A stretch of 64,000 bases of DNA. It comes from Anthoceros angustus (taxonomy: Eukaryota > Streptophyta > Anthocerotopsida > Anthocerotales > Anthocerotaceae). Where the stretch lies: NCBI GenBank assembly GCA_010909165.1, contig MU008161.1, positions 930,001-994,000 on the forward strand. Reading direction: 5' to 3'. The translations under genes were made by a program, and so were the position numbers. The notes under the pieces are model-generated. The model was not told where the DNA came from. It saw only the letters and a program-made list of their open reading frames with translations, and ran no database searches. Shown piece by piece: positions 9,928-20,615 of this stretch; the stretch's first letter is position 1, and every line of letters starts with the position of its first letter.

Positions 9928-12900
9928 CTAAGCTCTACGACCCTGCTGGTGCTGTTGATGCGCCCACTGCTGCTGCCTCGCTGTCTCCTCTCGAATTCGC
10001 TCAGCATACATGGGGAGCTTCAATATTTCTGTGATTTCGTTTAAAAGTACCTCCTCCGTAATATTGTCGGCTATACTTCCCATGACCTACGGAGGAACAA
10101 AAATCATTCCAAAATAGTCCTAAACGCATCACCGGCAATGACACTTGAGAGGATCATGAAACTCACCTTCTGGTACACGTGATAGGCATTGGGCATTTCT
10201 TTATCATAACGAATTCGCATGTATTGCCATGTGTTTTCCTCTTTATTCAAAGCGCACTCTACGATCTTGCCATTGCACTCTGCTGGGTCGACCGTGTCTG
10301 CAGGAAAATTGACGGATCAGAGAGGTAGCGCAGACTAACTCTCACGAGGTCGACAACCACCAGCGTGACAATCCAATCAGAGATGATCTAGTCGGGAAAG
10401 ATATTAAAGCACCTGGGAAAGTGACACGTGCGCCATCCAACTGCTTATACTTCCCTCCCTTTTCCACCAAGAAAAGCAGCTGGGCTCCACTGCCTGAAAT
10501 CTGTGAAACATAACCACACGAATTGACCTTAAGAATCCATTCGACAAACCTAGAACGTCTAGAACAAGAGACCAATGTGTCTGGGAACTACCTTGAAGAG
10601 AAAGTCCACAGAGTTCATGTGCGCATATTTCCATTTCAAAAGGCCTTCATGTGTTCGTGGGATATACTCATCTTCCCAGTCCTAACAACAGATGAAATAT
10701 TAGGAAACCGAGCAAGAGTCTGCGATGCCCACTAAACACAGTGAGCGTTAAGAAGCAGAATGTAAAGTAGCGAACCTGAAATATGAGCCCATCAGCTTCA
10801 TGTGAAAGAGTAGGAATGAAGTTTTCGAGGAGTTTCTTGACTGTTGATAACATCCAAAAATTCTTTCGCCTCACCTGCAATGATTGGATTCAATTTTTGA
10901 AGGCTATTTACATATAAAAGGTTGTCGTTCTCAGCTTGACATTAACTGACTTGTAAAAGAACTGAAAGTATTCTTGATGGGGTTTACCCTGAAGAGTTCT
11001 GACTCATACTTGTAACGCGTATTTGAGGATCGGTCGAACGCTCGTGGCTTTATGACATCCTCCTCAATATGCTTCCACCGCTTGTAGAAAGGAATCTGTC
11101 ACACATGAAAATGATACGCGTTTAGCCAAAGCTCAAGCAAATTTCTTGCTCGCAAAGCTTCAGGGCTCAGAGTGCTGATCAATGATCAGAGCCTCTCTCC
11201 AGAAGTATCCGAAACAGAGTCTGTCTCAAAACCTGGCCCAAACTCGTGATTGGTATCAGTATCCCTGACACTGTTTGTTACCTTGCTGAGATGCACCTGA
11301 TTCAACATCATAATATCATACACCAGATATCTCCTTTCTTGGCCTCCAGTTTCAGGATTTTTGTCAATGACCATCTCCCCATCAAGCAAAGTACCATGCT
11401 GAGTATCCAGCGATCCCTGTTAAGGCAACCACAAAAGTGTGAAACCCACTGCCTTTCGATGAGTTTGCAGACCACCACCTACCAAAGATCTACCCAGCTT
11501 ACCTTCAGTGGGAAACGAAGCTGAACTCTTCTGAATGTGAAGTTACGGTCTATCAAATAGCATCCTTGTTTGAATATTAACAGCATGTACCGTGTTCCAT
11601 CTGCCTTCCAAGTTGCATAATAATATCGCTGGCGTAGAAGTTGCAGGTTTTTCCTGTACAATCAAGCACCCCACTACAACATTTAGACCTGAGGTGGAAA
11701 CAAAGGCAAAAAGAAAGAGGACACAGGCAACTGCAAGGGTGCACACCTGTCTAGGGACACAGGCTGTGAGCCCGGAAATCGAAGAGGCCCATGGCCACCT
11801 GTTTTCTGCATAACCCAAGACAAACTCATTAGCAGATAAGTTGCACCAGGAGAGAAGCTGCATTACCCTCAACCCAGACAAAAAGAGATTTGAGTTCCTC
11901 GTTCCCGCTCGTGGCCTCCGACTCATTTCCAGCAGAAACAATAGGTTGGGATACGATGATTACCACACCTAGCCCCCAACAGCATATCTTCTGCAGCTCA
12001 AGCTGATTCTCCTCAGGAATAGCGTCACCTAGGACATCATCATTTGTCATCTCACCAGGAGGTTCTTGTGTGGCCTCCTATTACCAAGACACTTTACTTG
12101 TGGTCAGAAAACAACGTCAAAACAGCTGCAAATAATACGCCTACTTGTCAACAGATCATGAATCTATACCTGCAGAGCTGCCATGATGCCACCATCATCT
12201 TCACCATCATCATCAAGCTCCACTTTAGCCTCCCCATTCAGGTCCACGTCTTCTCTCTTCCATTCTGGTGTATGAGGACAGACAATACTTTCTGGCCTTC
12301 GTTCATGATAGAAATTGAAAAGGCTCTCAATGTATTCCTGCTTGTAGATACCAGGTGGCCTCGCATTTGCAAATGCCTGGATGGCCTGAAAATGGCAGAA
12401 TTTGTCAGAGCGGATGCAACACCAAAACTCAATGACAAGTTTGAATTGACAGTCTTCATAAGCAGCACCAGCACAAACCTTCTCAACACTGAAATTCTTC
12501 GTCCTCACCAAAAAGTGCACAATCATGAAGCCAGTCCGGTTGTGACCATGGGTGCAATGCACCAAAACCAACTTGCTAGTCACATTCTTTACTTGCTTCT
12601 GGCAGAAATATCGGAATACCTGCTCAGCATCAGATAGTCAGCCGACCACTTTCGAAGTCCACAATGACATCTCAGCGAGAAAGGGTAGCACTGCTGCAGT
12701 TCCACTCACTTCAAAAACAAAAGTGTTCACAGACTCTGGGTCTGGCACTTCGTCCCGTCCTCTGCAAGCTATCTACACAAACATAAAAGAGGATAAGAGC
12801 AGCTGTGGCTGTGAGACTGCCAAGCATAGAATGTCTGCAAAGAAATAAAAGTTATTCTTACACCACCACTCAATTATCTACACGGGACAAAACTATTTGC

Positions 12901-13844
12901 ACCAAGCACCTTTGACAGAAGAAAGAACACTTGCGGCCCTTGATGTAAGATACTGACCTTGACATGTTTTACGCCAATTGATCGCCACTCTTGTGGAGAG
13001 TAGTAGCGACTTGTATTCGTGAGATCAATTACCATGCCAATCTGTAGAGCAAACAGACCTGACAACATGAGTTGGGACCCAAAGATAAATTGCGCAAATG
13101 ACCACTTAGCTCTAACACCTCAGGAAAGTTGTCTGACAGTCTTACCTCACGGCCTGCAGTTCTCTGCTTCCGGATTACGTGTGACTTAGAATAACGCATT
13201 CCAGCATCCAACAGCTCATTGAAGGAGTCAGACAGAGGTACTTTAGAAGGAATCATTCCCTCGATAGGTTCTCCCGCAGCGGGACAGTCCACCCAACCTG
13301 GGTAAAAGCATGTGAAAACGCATTGATGCCTTCACATGTAGGAAGCCTTTGGACTGGAATCCTTCAGCGAAACAAATATCAAACTTCACCACAGGATCCT
13401 GCTGGCCCCTACTGTAACTCAGATTAGACAACAACCTTGCGGAAGAGGCCCTGCAGCTCTAAGCCTGTCTGAAGATGTGTAGGTTGGAATAGCAGCCGAA
13501 GGCTTTGCAACCTTTGCTGCTGGCGAGTTGTTCTCCTCCTCCTCACGCAACCTTTTCATCTTCAACCTGCGTTCTTCTCTCTCCTGCCAACTCCCCAGTG
13601 TCAATGATACGTCTCGCTGGAATTTTCACCAGACAGCAAGAACAAATCCATCCACTACGCAAGACTCTCGGCGCTTGCGGCCAATGGAGTCGAGCTGGAA
13701 GTCATGATACAACAGCAGCAATACACATACACGGCGAGCAATTTCCAGGGCCGACTCCTGGTGCTGATCTGGCCTCTGCTGCTGATCTAGCTCCTGGTGC
13801 TGGTCATCTTCATCCTCAGAGGGCGCCGGAGCATTGAGATCCAT
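9928..13844 (-). CDS. mRNA capping enzyme (RNA 5'-triphosphatase + guanylyltransferase), 679 aa
   Basis: Seventeen coding exons on the minus strand: 13844-13731, 13583-13436, 13297-13146, 13041-12958, 12772-12710, 12619-12479, 12385-12170, 12077-11969, 11798-11747, 11653-11503, 11416-11282, 11095-10988, 10874-10776, 10681-10592, 10500-10413, 10297-10167 and 10086-9928. All phases agree and the total is 2040 bp. The N-terminal half is a cysteine-phosphatase-type RNA triphosphatase with the P-loop HCTHGHNRTG (Cys209, Arg215). The C-terminal half is a nucleotidyltransferase with catalytic Lys376 in KADGTRYM, LDGEMV (421-426), DGLIFQ (519-524) and LKWKY (539-543), followed by the OB-fold. Together they remove the gamma phosphate and add GMP to nascent RNA polymerase II transcripts in the nucleus. 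The start MDLNAPAP and the end EEVLLNEITEIL match plant homologues as I recall them. All catalytic residues are present. Confidence 0.95.
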
Positions 13845-14681
13845 CTCCCTGATATTCCAAACAGAACACTTGACCAATAAAATTCCGCAAGTAATTCGGT
13901 AATCAGCACCTACATGCCCCTCACATTCCAAAGCTATCCTGAGATACTCCACAATCCTGTGTCACCACAGACATATCCTGTACCTGGAACTCCTTATCCG
14001 CTCAAATGCACAGAGCTGCTCAAGCTGCCCACATTGCGCAGAATTGCCTCAGGTGAGATTTGTGTCAACACCACCTTGCCACCGTGACACCAAAAAGAAG
14101 TGATCGAGCTAGGGCCGGCCTTGATTGCCCCTAGCGTCCCTGAACCCCCAGGCCAACGACTAACTTCCAATTCGATCGTTTTCCCCAGTCAAGAGACTGA
14201 TGAGCTTGGGCGTCTTCCGTCTTCCCACTAGCCACACGCAGAGCATTAAGCGCCTGGTTTGCCTTTTTTTGAGGCTTCGTCAGGAAGCTAGCTATACGCG
14301 CTTCCTCACGGCAGGAGTCTGATGGAGGTAATGCAGGATATAGTCCCTTCCACAAATAATATTCACAGACAACACAACCGCATATATAGCCTACAACTAA
14401 CGCAGTCGCGTCGAAGATCTCCAAACAGTGTGGCTTACTGATTAATTAGGGTTTAGCCTGGTCAGGCATAAGATCCCAACTGGAGACGTTAGCACGCTAC
14501 ACATACAGTCGCTGCGAGGATGAATGAAGTTGAGAGCCGAGGATGGCATATATTGGGTCCGAGATCGGAATAGACCTAAGACTTCGAGGACCGAGGATGA
14601 TGTGATGTATCAATTGGTCACAATGCATGGTACATAGAGAAGGACGTTGGCAGAGCAGTACTGTGGTATGATCAGGATTCA
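13845..14681. promoter_or_regulatory. Divergent promoter between capping enzyme and C53 genes
   Basis: An 837-bp head-to-head interval between two housekeeping genes. It must hold both 5' UTRs and both promoters. A TATATA-like stretch (CATATATAGCC, about 14383-14392) is the only core-promoter-like element seen, and which gene it serves is unknown. No credible gene is seen. Confidence 0.5.
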
Positions 14682-17469
14682 ATGGATTCCTCGGCAGCAG
14701 GAGGACTTGGAGCTGGAGTTGATCAGCTGCCCATTGATATTTCCTATGCGAAGTTAGGAGGTGCTTGCTCGTGCTGGCTGAGTCGTCGTGCATGTGGTGT
14801 TTTTCGCCAATTGGGTTGCTTGGAGGGGCACACCTTGACCGTGCAGGACCTCATGGACGTTAAGATTTGAAAGTTTCGGGTGGCAGATTGGCTTGTTGAT
14901 CGGAAGAAGCTCCCGGCAGACTGGCGGAAGAAGCTGGTGCCCATCCAGGCTCGGATACTGGCGGCTCTCTCGACCCTGTCTTCAACTGCAGATCCCTGGC
15001 TTCGTACTCTGACCTCCGATTGTAAGTTGCAATCTGAGAACGTCAGGCGGTTGCGAACGTTTGGGACATGCGGTGACGTGATTTGGATTATGCTTCTGCA
15101 GCAACAGGATATCTCGAGGCAAAGCGTACGAGGGAGTTGTTGGTGGACGGGAATCCAGATGCTCGAGGTCTCTTCGGGCGACTTTCGGGAGCTGCTGTGA
15201 GTGGGCAGGGTTTGTTGGGTTATCACGACGCAACGGGAGAGCAGTTCTTGTACTAGGCAAATGAGCTGATGGTTGACAGTTTTGTGCTGTGGGCTGTGGT
15301 TGTAGGGTGAGTGGGATGCTGTGGTTCGAGCATATGAGAAAGACCTTCTTTTTCTGGGAGAAAGTGCCCAGATAATGGTGCAGAACATCAACTATGAGAT
15401 GTAAGATTGGTCTTCGTTGTTTGTGGGATCGTGGATTTTTCCTCCTTTTGAACTGTGTTTTTAGCCACCAGTCATAGACTCTGTTGCACGTTACGAGTTG
15501 CTATACTTGTTCATTTGGGGATGGCTTTTTTGGTTGTGTCGGGCCAACTTGAAGTCCTTATTACAAAAAGCAGATAGCTAAGTTGCAACAGCAAGCTGCG
15601 GATTTGGACCACAAAGAAGCTGAGTTTAAGCGCAATGCTGCTGCATCTGCTCTCAAGTACCAGCAAGCTTGCCAGGAACTTGGTATTTCGGTATGTTGTA
15701 GGCCATGTCGACTGCCTAGTGCAGAAAGCAGCTTGTGAAGTTTCTCCTTCCTGGTCTACGAGGAGGTTTAAACTTTGAATTTAATGAATGGGATGACTCC
15801 AAGGGAAAATCGTTCGTAATTCCTGTCCTGAGTCACTGTCTTGCACGGTTGATAATAGGGTATCAATGTCAGAGCAGAACTTCTTGGTCTTGTCCGCACT
15901 CTGCCAAAGCTATTTGCGGAGATCACAGATGCAATTTGCACTGACAAAATCGGGCAGGCTTTGGATTGTTATCAAGCGTTTGTCAATTATGCCCACACAG
16001 AGCCTCAGGTAAGCCATCTCTGAGGGGATGCTACAACCTGTCGCTGGGTGTACTCAACTCATGGAAAGACTACCTTGTTAGGCATAATGCTGAACGCAAC
16101 TGGTGGATGATTTCAGGGTCAACCTAGAGCAGTTCTGGCCACTCTGAGAGAGCTCCGTGAGAACCCAGAAAGTGTGGTCCTGAATGATCCTGTACAGACT
16201 GGAATCTCTGCAGAACCGATTTATGGCTCGCTGGATGTGTTGCCAGTGGTCAACGGTACTGACTCGGAAACAACTATCATTGATTGGGATGTGAATGAAG
16301 GCATAGCGGACGGGCAGGCTGAAGAAATCAACTGGGATGTAGTGCCATCCGAATTTGAAATAGGCGAACCAATTGCAGAAGTGGTGGATGACAGAAGTGT
16401 ATTGAGAGAAGGGGCAATCAACGAGACTCAGGATTCTGGAGAAATCTGTTGGGATATTGATGTGGAGGATGCTGCAGATGCCAGAGCTAGTCTGGAGTCA
16501 CAAGCAGGTACAGGGGAGGACCCATCCCAAGTGGTGGATGGCAACTTTAGTGTGAAGAGTTCGCTGGTAGATATAGAACATAGGAATCGGCTGCTAAATG
16601 ATTTGTTCGAGGTGCGCTTCCAAGCCATTCCCTATAGACCTGCAGTTCGTCTTTTATGCCACACAGAGTTCGGCTCGAGGGTGTGGAATGTTTCCAGAAG
16701 GGCAGCAGTGCGAGGGACACTAACCATTTGTACTTGTGTAACAGGCATTTCACATGTAGCATGAGTAATGTATGGTATCAACTGACCTTCCACGTCACTC
16801 ACTGCTTATTGTGTGTTCCCTTCCAGCTCAAGGCATTTTTGAAGCAGAGACTAGAGGAAATGCACAGCGACGAAACTGCAGCTTTGCAAGATCAGGTCAG
16901 GGCTGTTGCACCCCCTGATGTTCAACAACACGGCTCTGACTCCATAAGAGAAATCGTCCAGAGCGTCACCGGGATCCTGGACCTTCTCATGAACGACAAG
17001 ACACGGAGCCTAATCATGATCCTTACTTCTTCAAGGTAAGCACGAAGCTGCACACGTTCATCATCCGATCCTTTGACCTAAAGCCGTTGGGAGGTCCGTG
17101 TCCATCTGCTGACTGTACTACCGACACTTTGGCTCAGATTTCTGGACAGAGTAGAAGCTTCACTCAACCAGAAGAAGCAGACGGAAATAAAGTTGTCTCA
17201 AAGTCTGGCTGAGTTCGGTCGGAAGCGGTTGGAGCTTCGAAACACCCTGTCTGCCTTGTGGCCGAAACAGGTACCTATCTCCTTTCGGCCAACCTAAACT
17301 CTTGCAAAACCTGAAATGCATTCTAACATGCCTCCATGTCGTGCAGGAGGCGGCAATGACCAGGACACGGGAGGTGAAGAAGTTTGTGGAATCCGTACTG
17401 TCGTCTCAGTACGGTGGCAGACGCGTTAACATAATCGGAGAGATCAACACGGTCTTGGGGTACGCCTGA
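14682..17469 (+). CDS. CDK5RAP3-like protein (C53), UFMylation / ER-phagy adaptor, 549 aa
   Basis: Ten coding exons: 14682-14760, 14887-15021, 15102-15196, 15306-15400, 15555-15690, 15859-16008, 16117-16611, 16827-17035, 17138-17270 and 17347-17469. All phases agree and the total is 1650 bp. The start [26 protein letters not shown] region and the end [11 protein letters not shown] are diagnostic of the CDK5RAP3/C53 family, and the length matches plant members. C53 works with UFL1 and DDRGK1 in ufmylation at the ER and is a receptor for ribosome-stress-induced ER-phagy through ATG8 and UFM1 binding. The acidic linker in the large seventh exon carries three W-centred motifs, IDWDV (residue 285), INWDV (301) and ICWDI (340), matching shuffled ATG8-interacting motifs. 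Flanking regions are helical and coiled coil. No lesion is seen. Confidence 0.95.
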
Positions 17470-17601
17470 TCTGAGGGCTGTTAGCGGGATCTCCACCTGA
17501 TTCCGCACTTCAGTCAGTCTTGGATGTACAATTCAGTGTGAAACGTTAATGCAATAGAGGCTGGAGTTGTTGAATTTCGCGCTTCCCTTCCGTTTGAACC
17601 T

Positions 17602-17632
17602 GCGCGGGAAGAGTACGCGAGAAATCCCGCGC
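17602..17632. promoter_or_regulatory. E2F-like inverted repeat upstream of SLBP
   Basis: A perfect 8-bp inverted repeat, GCGCGGGA (17602-17609) and TCCCGCGC (17625-17632), separated by 15 bp and lying 107-137 bp before the SLBP start codon. The left arm read on the minus strand contains TTCCCGC, the core of E2F sites, which drive S-phase genes. An SLBP gene would be expected to be S-phase regulated. Function is inferred only from sequence and position. Confidence 0.45.
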
Positions 17633-17738
17633 GTCCGAGGAGAGATGGGTGCCGTCTTCGATCGAAGGCCTGGGGGACGGGCCAGTCTGGCGCGCTGCCA
17701 AGTGCCCCACCTTCCCCGCTTTCCAATCAGAGTGAAAC

Positions 17739-18905
17739 ATGGCCCCTGCTCAGGAGTGGGATTGTGGCCTAGACGGATCGCCCATGTCAGGGCTGGATGA
17801 GTTCGAGCTGATTGATGACGACCCGCTCTTCATCCAGGAAATCTTCAGCCTGCAGCAGGCGATAGGGGATGACGCCATGGCCATGAGTCCTTGCGGCGCA
17901 GGGACACTGGAGTTTGAAGGCTCGGACGGAATGGATTTGTTCCTGTTTGAGGAGATCGGGAGTGCCGTTGCGGGGGAGGAGCCTGAAGCGTGTGTGACGA
18001 TTCCAAGCGGCTTTGAATCTGCAGGGGAAGATGACAGCCTGACGGATGCCGGCGAGGTGCACGATGGAATGCTCAGCCCTGGAGGAGGAGGAGAGGGCTT
18101 GGGTTCCGGAGCTTCAAGCGTAGCTCTTGCCTGCCGCCTGGAGGAGGCGGGCGGGCTGGGAGAGGCAGCGATGGACATGGGCATGGACAGGCCGTCTCCA
18201 GATCCCAACCTGAGGAGAAAGGAGGGACGGGGTCAGGCGAGAGAAGAAGAGCCTCGGCTGGATAAGAGTTCTCGCGGGAGCACGGGCTCAGGATTTGGAG
18301 ACTCCCGACGACGGATTGGCAGCTCTGAGTGCCGGGGATCCCGGGCTGAATCCGGCCAGGGAGGAGGGGGAAGGGGGAAGCTCGGCTCTCGCGGGGACGG
18401 CGGGGGAGATGTGAAGCGGCGACGGATTGAGAGAGTGGCGAACGACATCACCAACGTGGGCAGCAAGCGGCTCGGGTGTGTCGGGAAGGGCAGGATTGCG
18501 GAGCCTGCGCTCAGGAAGAACCTCTTCCATGTGGCGAAGGAGAATCTGGTGGAGTGGTGCGGGGGGAGGAAGGAGGATGCTGTTGTGGATCTGAGTGATA
18601 AGTTCGTGCTGCCTGCGCCCAAGGGCGGCAAGCCAGAGGCCAAGTGCGCAGAGGAGTCGGACCCTCACCGGTTGCAGCAGAGGCAGAAGCAGATCGATTA
18701 CGGGAAGAACACGCTCGGGTACGAGCGGTATCTGGAACAGGTGCCCAAGCACGCGAGGAAAAGGACAGACCCTGCGACGCCCAGCATCCGCCAAATCTGC
18801 AGCAAGCGCAGCTGGGACGGGCAGATCAGAAAATGGAGAAGGCTGTTGCACGAATTCGATCTACCGGTGCAGGAGGAAGAGGAACTGGCGGAAGTTTTCT
18901 GCTGA
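17739..18905 (+). CDS. SLBP: Histone RNA hairpin-binding protein (SLBP), 388 aa, single exon
   Basis: The C-terminal residues 308-376 match the SLBP RNA-binding domain: RQKQIDYGKNTLGYERY (315-331), VPKHARKR (335-342), TPSIRQICSKRSWDGQI (347-363) and KWRRLLHEFDLP (365-376). In animals and algae this domain grips the stem-loop at the 3' end of replication-dependent histone mRNAs, which lack poly(A) tails, and directs their processing and translation. The usual TPNK segment is changed to TPSI here, while the SKRSWD core is kept. The N-terminal 300 residues are acidic and glycine-rich with a basic patch near 220-245 (KRRRIER), possibly a nuclear signal. The gene is intronless and GC-rich, unlike its neighbours, and follows C53 by 269 bp on the same strand. 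The start ATG has good context (AAACATGGC). Flowering plants are generally held to lack SLBP. Confidence 0.9.
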   Translation: MAPAQEWDCGLDGSPMSGLDEFELIDDDPLFIQEIFSLQQAIGDDAMAMSPCGAGTLEFEGSDGMDLFLFEEIGSAVAGEEPEACVTIPSGFESAGEDDSLTDAGEVHDGMLSPGGGGEGLGSGASSVALACRLEEAGGLGEAAMDMGMDRPSPDPNLRRKEGRGQAREEEPRLDKSSRGSTGSGFGDSRRRIGSSECRGSRAESGQGGGGRGKLGSRGDGGGDVKRRRIERVANDITNVGSKRLGCVGKGRIAEPALRKNLFHVAKENLVEWCGGRKEDAVVDLSDKFVLPAPKGGKPEAKCAEESDPHRLQQRQKQIDYGKNTLGYERYLEQVPKHARKRTDPATPSIRQICSKRSWDGQIRKWRRLLHEFDLPVQEEEELAEVFC

Positions 18906-19106
18906 CTGCCCAACAACTGAGGTGTGCAGTCCCTGTCTGGAGAGCCGTGACCACCTGTCCGTCACTTCATTCCCGTATGCTTGTAGTGGGTCCAAGTGCA
19001 CCGGTTGCAGGCGCTACCAGCATGGAGGAAAGTAATAGGTCCAAGGAGGGCGTGAGGAGAGGGTGGAGGAGCATACTCCCATGACTTTCCGTGGGGTCTG
19101 ACCGAG

Positions 19107-19560
19107 AATCCGCTGGCAGCTGAAAGTGGGAGGACGTCAGTGAAGGAACCACGGTGGCATGAATGCCACTGGAACGGACATGACTACGTGCAGCCCGAGA
19201 TGACAAGGGAGGACGCGCTTTCATTCTCCGTCCTGTTGGAAATGTCGTGCATCAAAATCCTGGGGAATTTCACCTTGCACCCAGGCTTCTCTGCACAGCC
19301 CTTATTGATGGAGGGGGTGCACGACTGCTCCTCTGATACAATCAAGTCGACAGAGGTCTAGGTCTACTGAGGCGTCAATGACTCAGGCACTTCGTGGACC
19401 AGGAAGGTGCTTCTGGCTCGCTTGAAGTTGCACGGGCATCAATATCAGATGCCAGTGCAAAAATACCTCATAGGTTTTGGCGAACAGCGAAATGGTTGGT
19501 GCATGCAGATAGGCTATTGTGTAGTTGTAAGTCAGGATTTTCATTCCTGAACCTTGCTCG
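19107..19560 (+). repeat. Flank of decayed PLR locus: copy of 51.65-51.90 + 59.18-59.34 kb
   Basis: The segment beginning TCCGCTGGCAGCTGAAAGTG and running through CTCCTCTGATACAATCAA is also found, diverged, at about 51,650-51,890. The part from GACAGAGGTCTAGG onward matches 59,175-59,340. The two halves of the other copy are separated by the second copia element, so this copy shows the empty site near 19,350. Short open frames here are not convincing as genes; the segment may be 3' flank shared by the duplicated loci. Confidence 0.7.
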
Positions 19561-19912
19561 TCTCAGCCTTCTGTAGATCGGTGAAATGGAAAGTGATGGT
19601 AAAACGTCCGCAGTCCCACATGGTTGCAAAATGAAGATCTTGTGCATGTTGTAAGGTGGTTAGTTCTGTATGTATGTATAGTATAGGGTTCACACTTCAC
19701 ACACTCGCAGGCAATGGAAGCCACGAAGCCACAAGAACCTGTCCAGGTACTCGTCGGGATGCAGCTGAGTTTCGCATCTGAAGGCACCCCGGAGCTGGTT
19801 TGGTCTCCCTTGACGAAAAGAGGGCACCTAGGGAGAAGCGTTGGAGATGTCGGTAGGAAAAGACGATTCTGAGAGCCAGGTAGAACAAGCTTAGGCTGTG
19901 CTCTGCTTCGAA

Positions 19913-20018
19913 GTTAGGCGGGTAGGCCGCTCGCAGTTGCGAAATTGCAAGGCGGGTAGGCCGCTTGCAGTTGCCAAATTGCTAGGCGGGTAGGCCGCTC
20001 GCAGTTGCGAAATTGCTG
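19913..20018. repeat. Three-copy 34-36-bp tandem repeat
   Basis: Three successive copies of a unit starting GGCGGGTAGGCCGCTCGCAG and ending GTTGCGAAATTGC, differing by a few bases. They sit between the two last-exon remnants of the PLR pseudogene. Confidence 0.85.
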
Positions 20019-20544
20019 GAGGAGGACTGCTGGATACCCTAGTGTTAGGGTATCTGGTTGAAGCAGGTGGCTGTTGTGCAGAGCAGGGGGTGTATAAGTC
20101 ACTTGACCGACCCTGTTACTTGCGCTTGCCTTCGAAAGACACCTGGAAACCCTTGTTCATTACAAAGGGAGAGGCGGCCAGCTGCATTTACTGGCTGCTG
20201 AGACGAGTGCTGGAGAACGTAGTGACTGCCTAATGACCTCCCGGAACAACCCGGAAACAGAGCCCAGGACGGGGCTTAGGTGTGTGAACCAGCCTGAGCT
20301 CGTCAAGGACCAGGAAGATGCTTCTGAGGTGCTTTGAAGTTGTCCGTAGCGGACGCAAGTGAAAAATACCTCAGCTTTTGGCGAAGAGGGAAACCTCTTG
20401 TGATCCTTGTTTGTATCACAAGAAGCTGGTTTGATCTCCCTAGACGAAAAGCGAAGCCGTGATGTCGGCAGGGGAACACGATTCTGAGAGCCAGGTGGAA
20501 CAAGCTTAGGCTGGAAACATACAGAAGGATCGGGAGTTACTTGG

Positions 20545-20615
20545 AGGAAGAGGACGTCCTGAAGCGGGTGAACGGTATGAATGTGTGAGCCCTCTCGTAT
20601 CGCAGACACAGCTCC
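20545..20615. other. Micro-inversion inside PLR pseudogene
   Basis: The motif GACGTCCTGAAGCGGGTGAACG here lies on the plus strand, while its partner (GACGTCTTGAAGCGGGTGAACG, end of exon 4) lies on the minus strand at 61,192-61,215. The neighbouring pseudogene exons are on the minus strand. The adjoining CTCTCGTATCGC also matches the reverse complement of the partner intron near 61,162-61,175, so about 70 bp has flipped. Confidence 0.75.

Noticed and set aside
19913-20018. CRISPR-like direct repeats
   Set aside because: Three directly adjoining copies without spacers in plant nuclear DNA; an ordinary tandem repeat.
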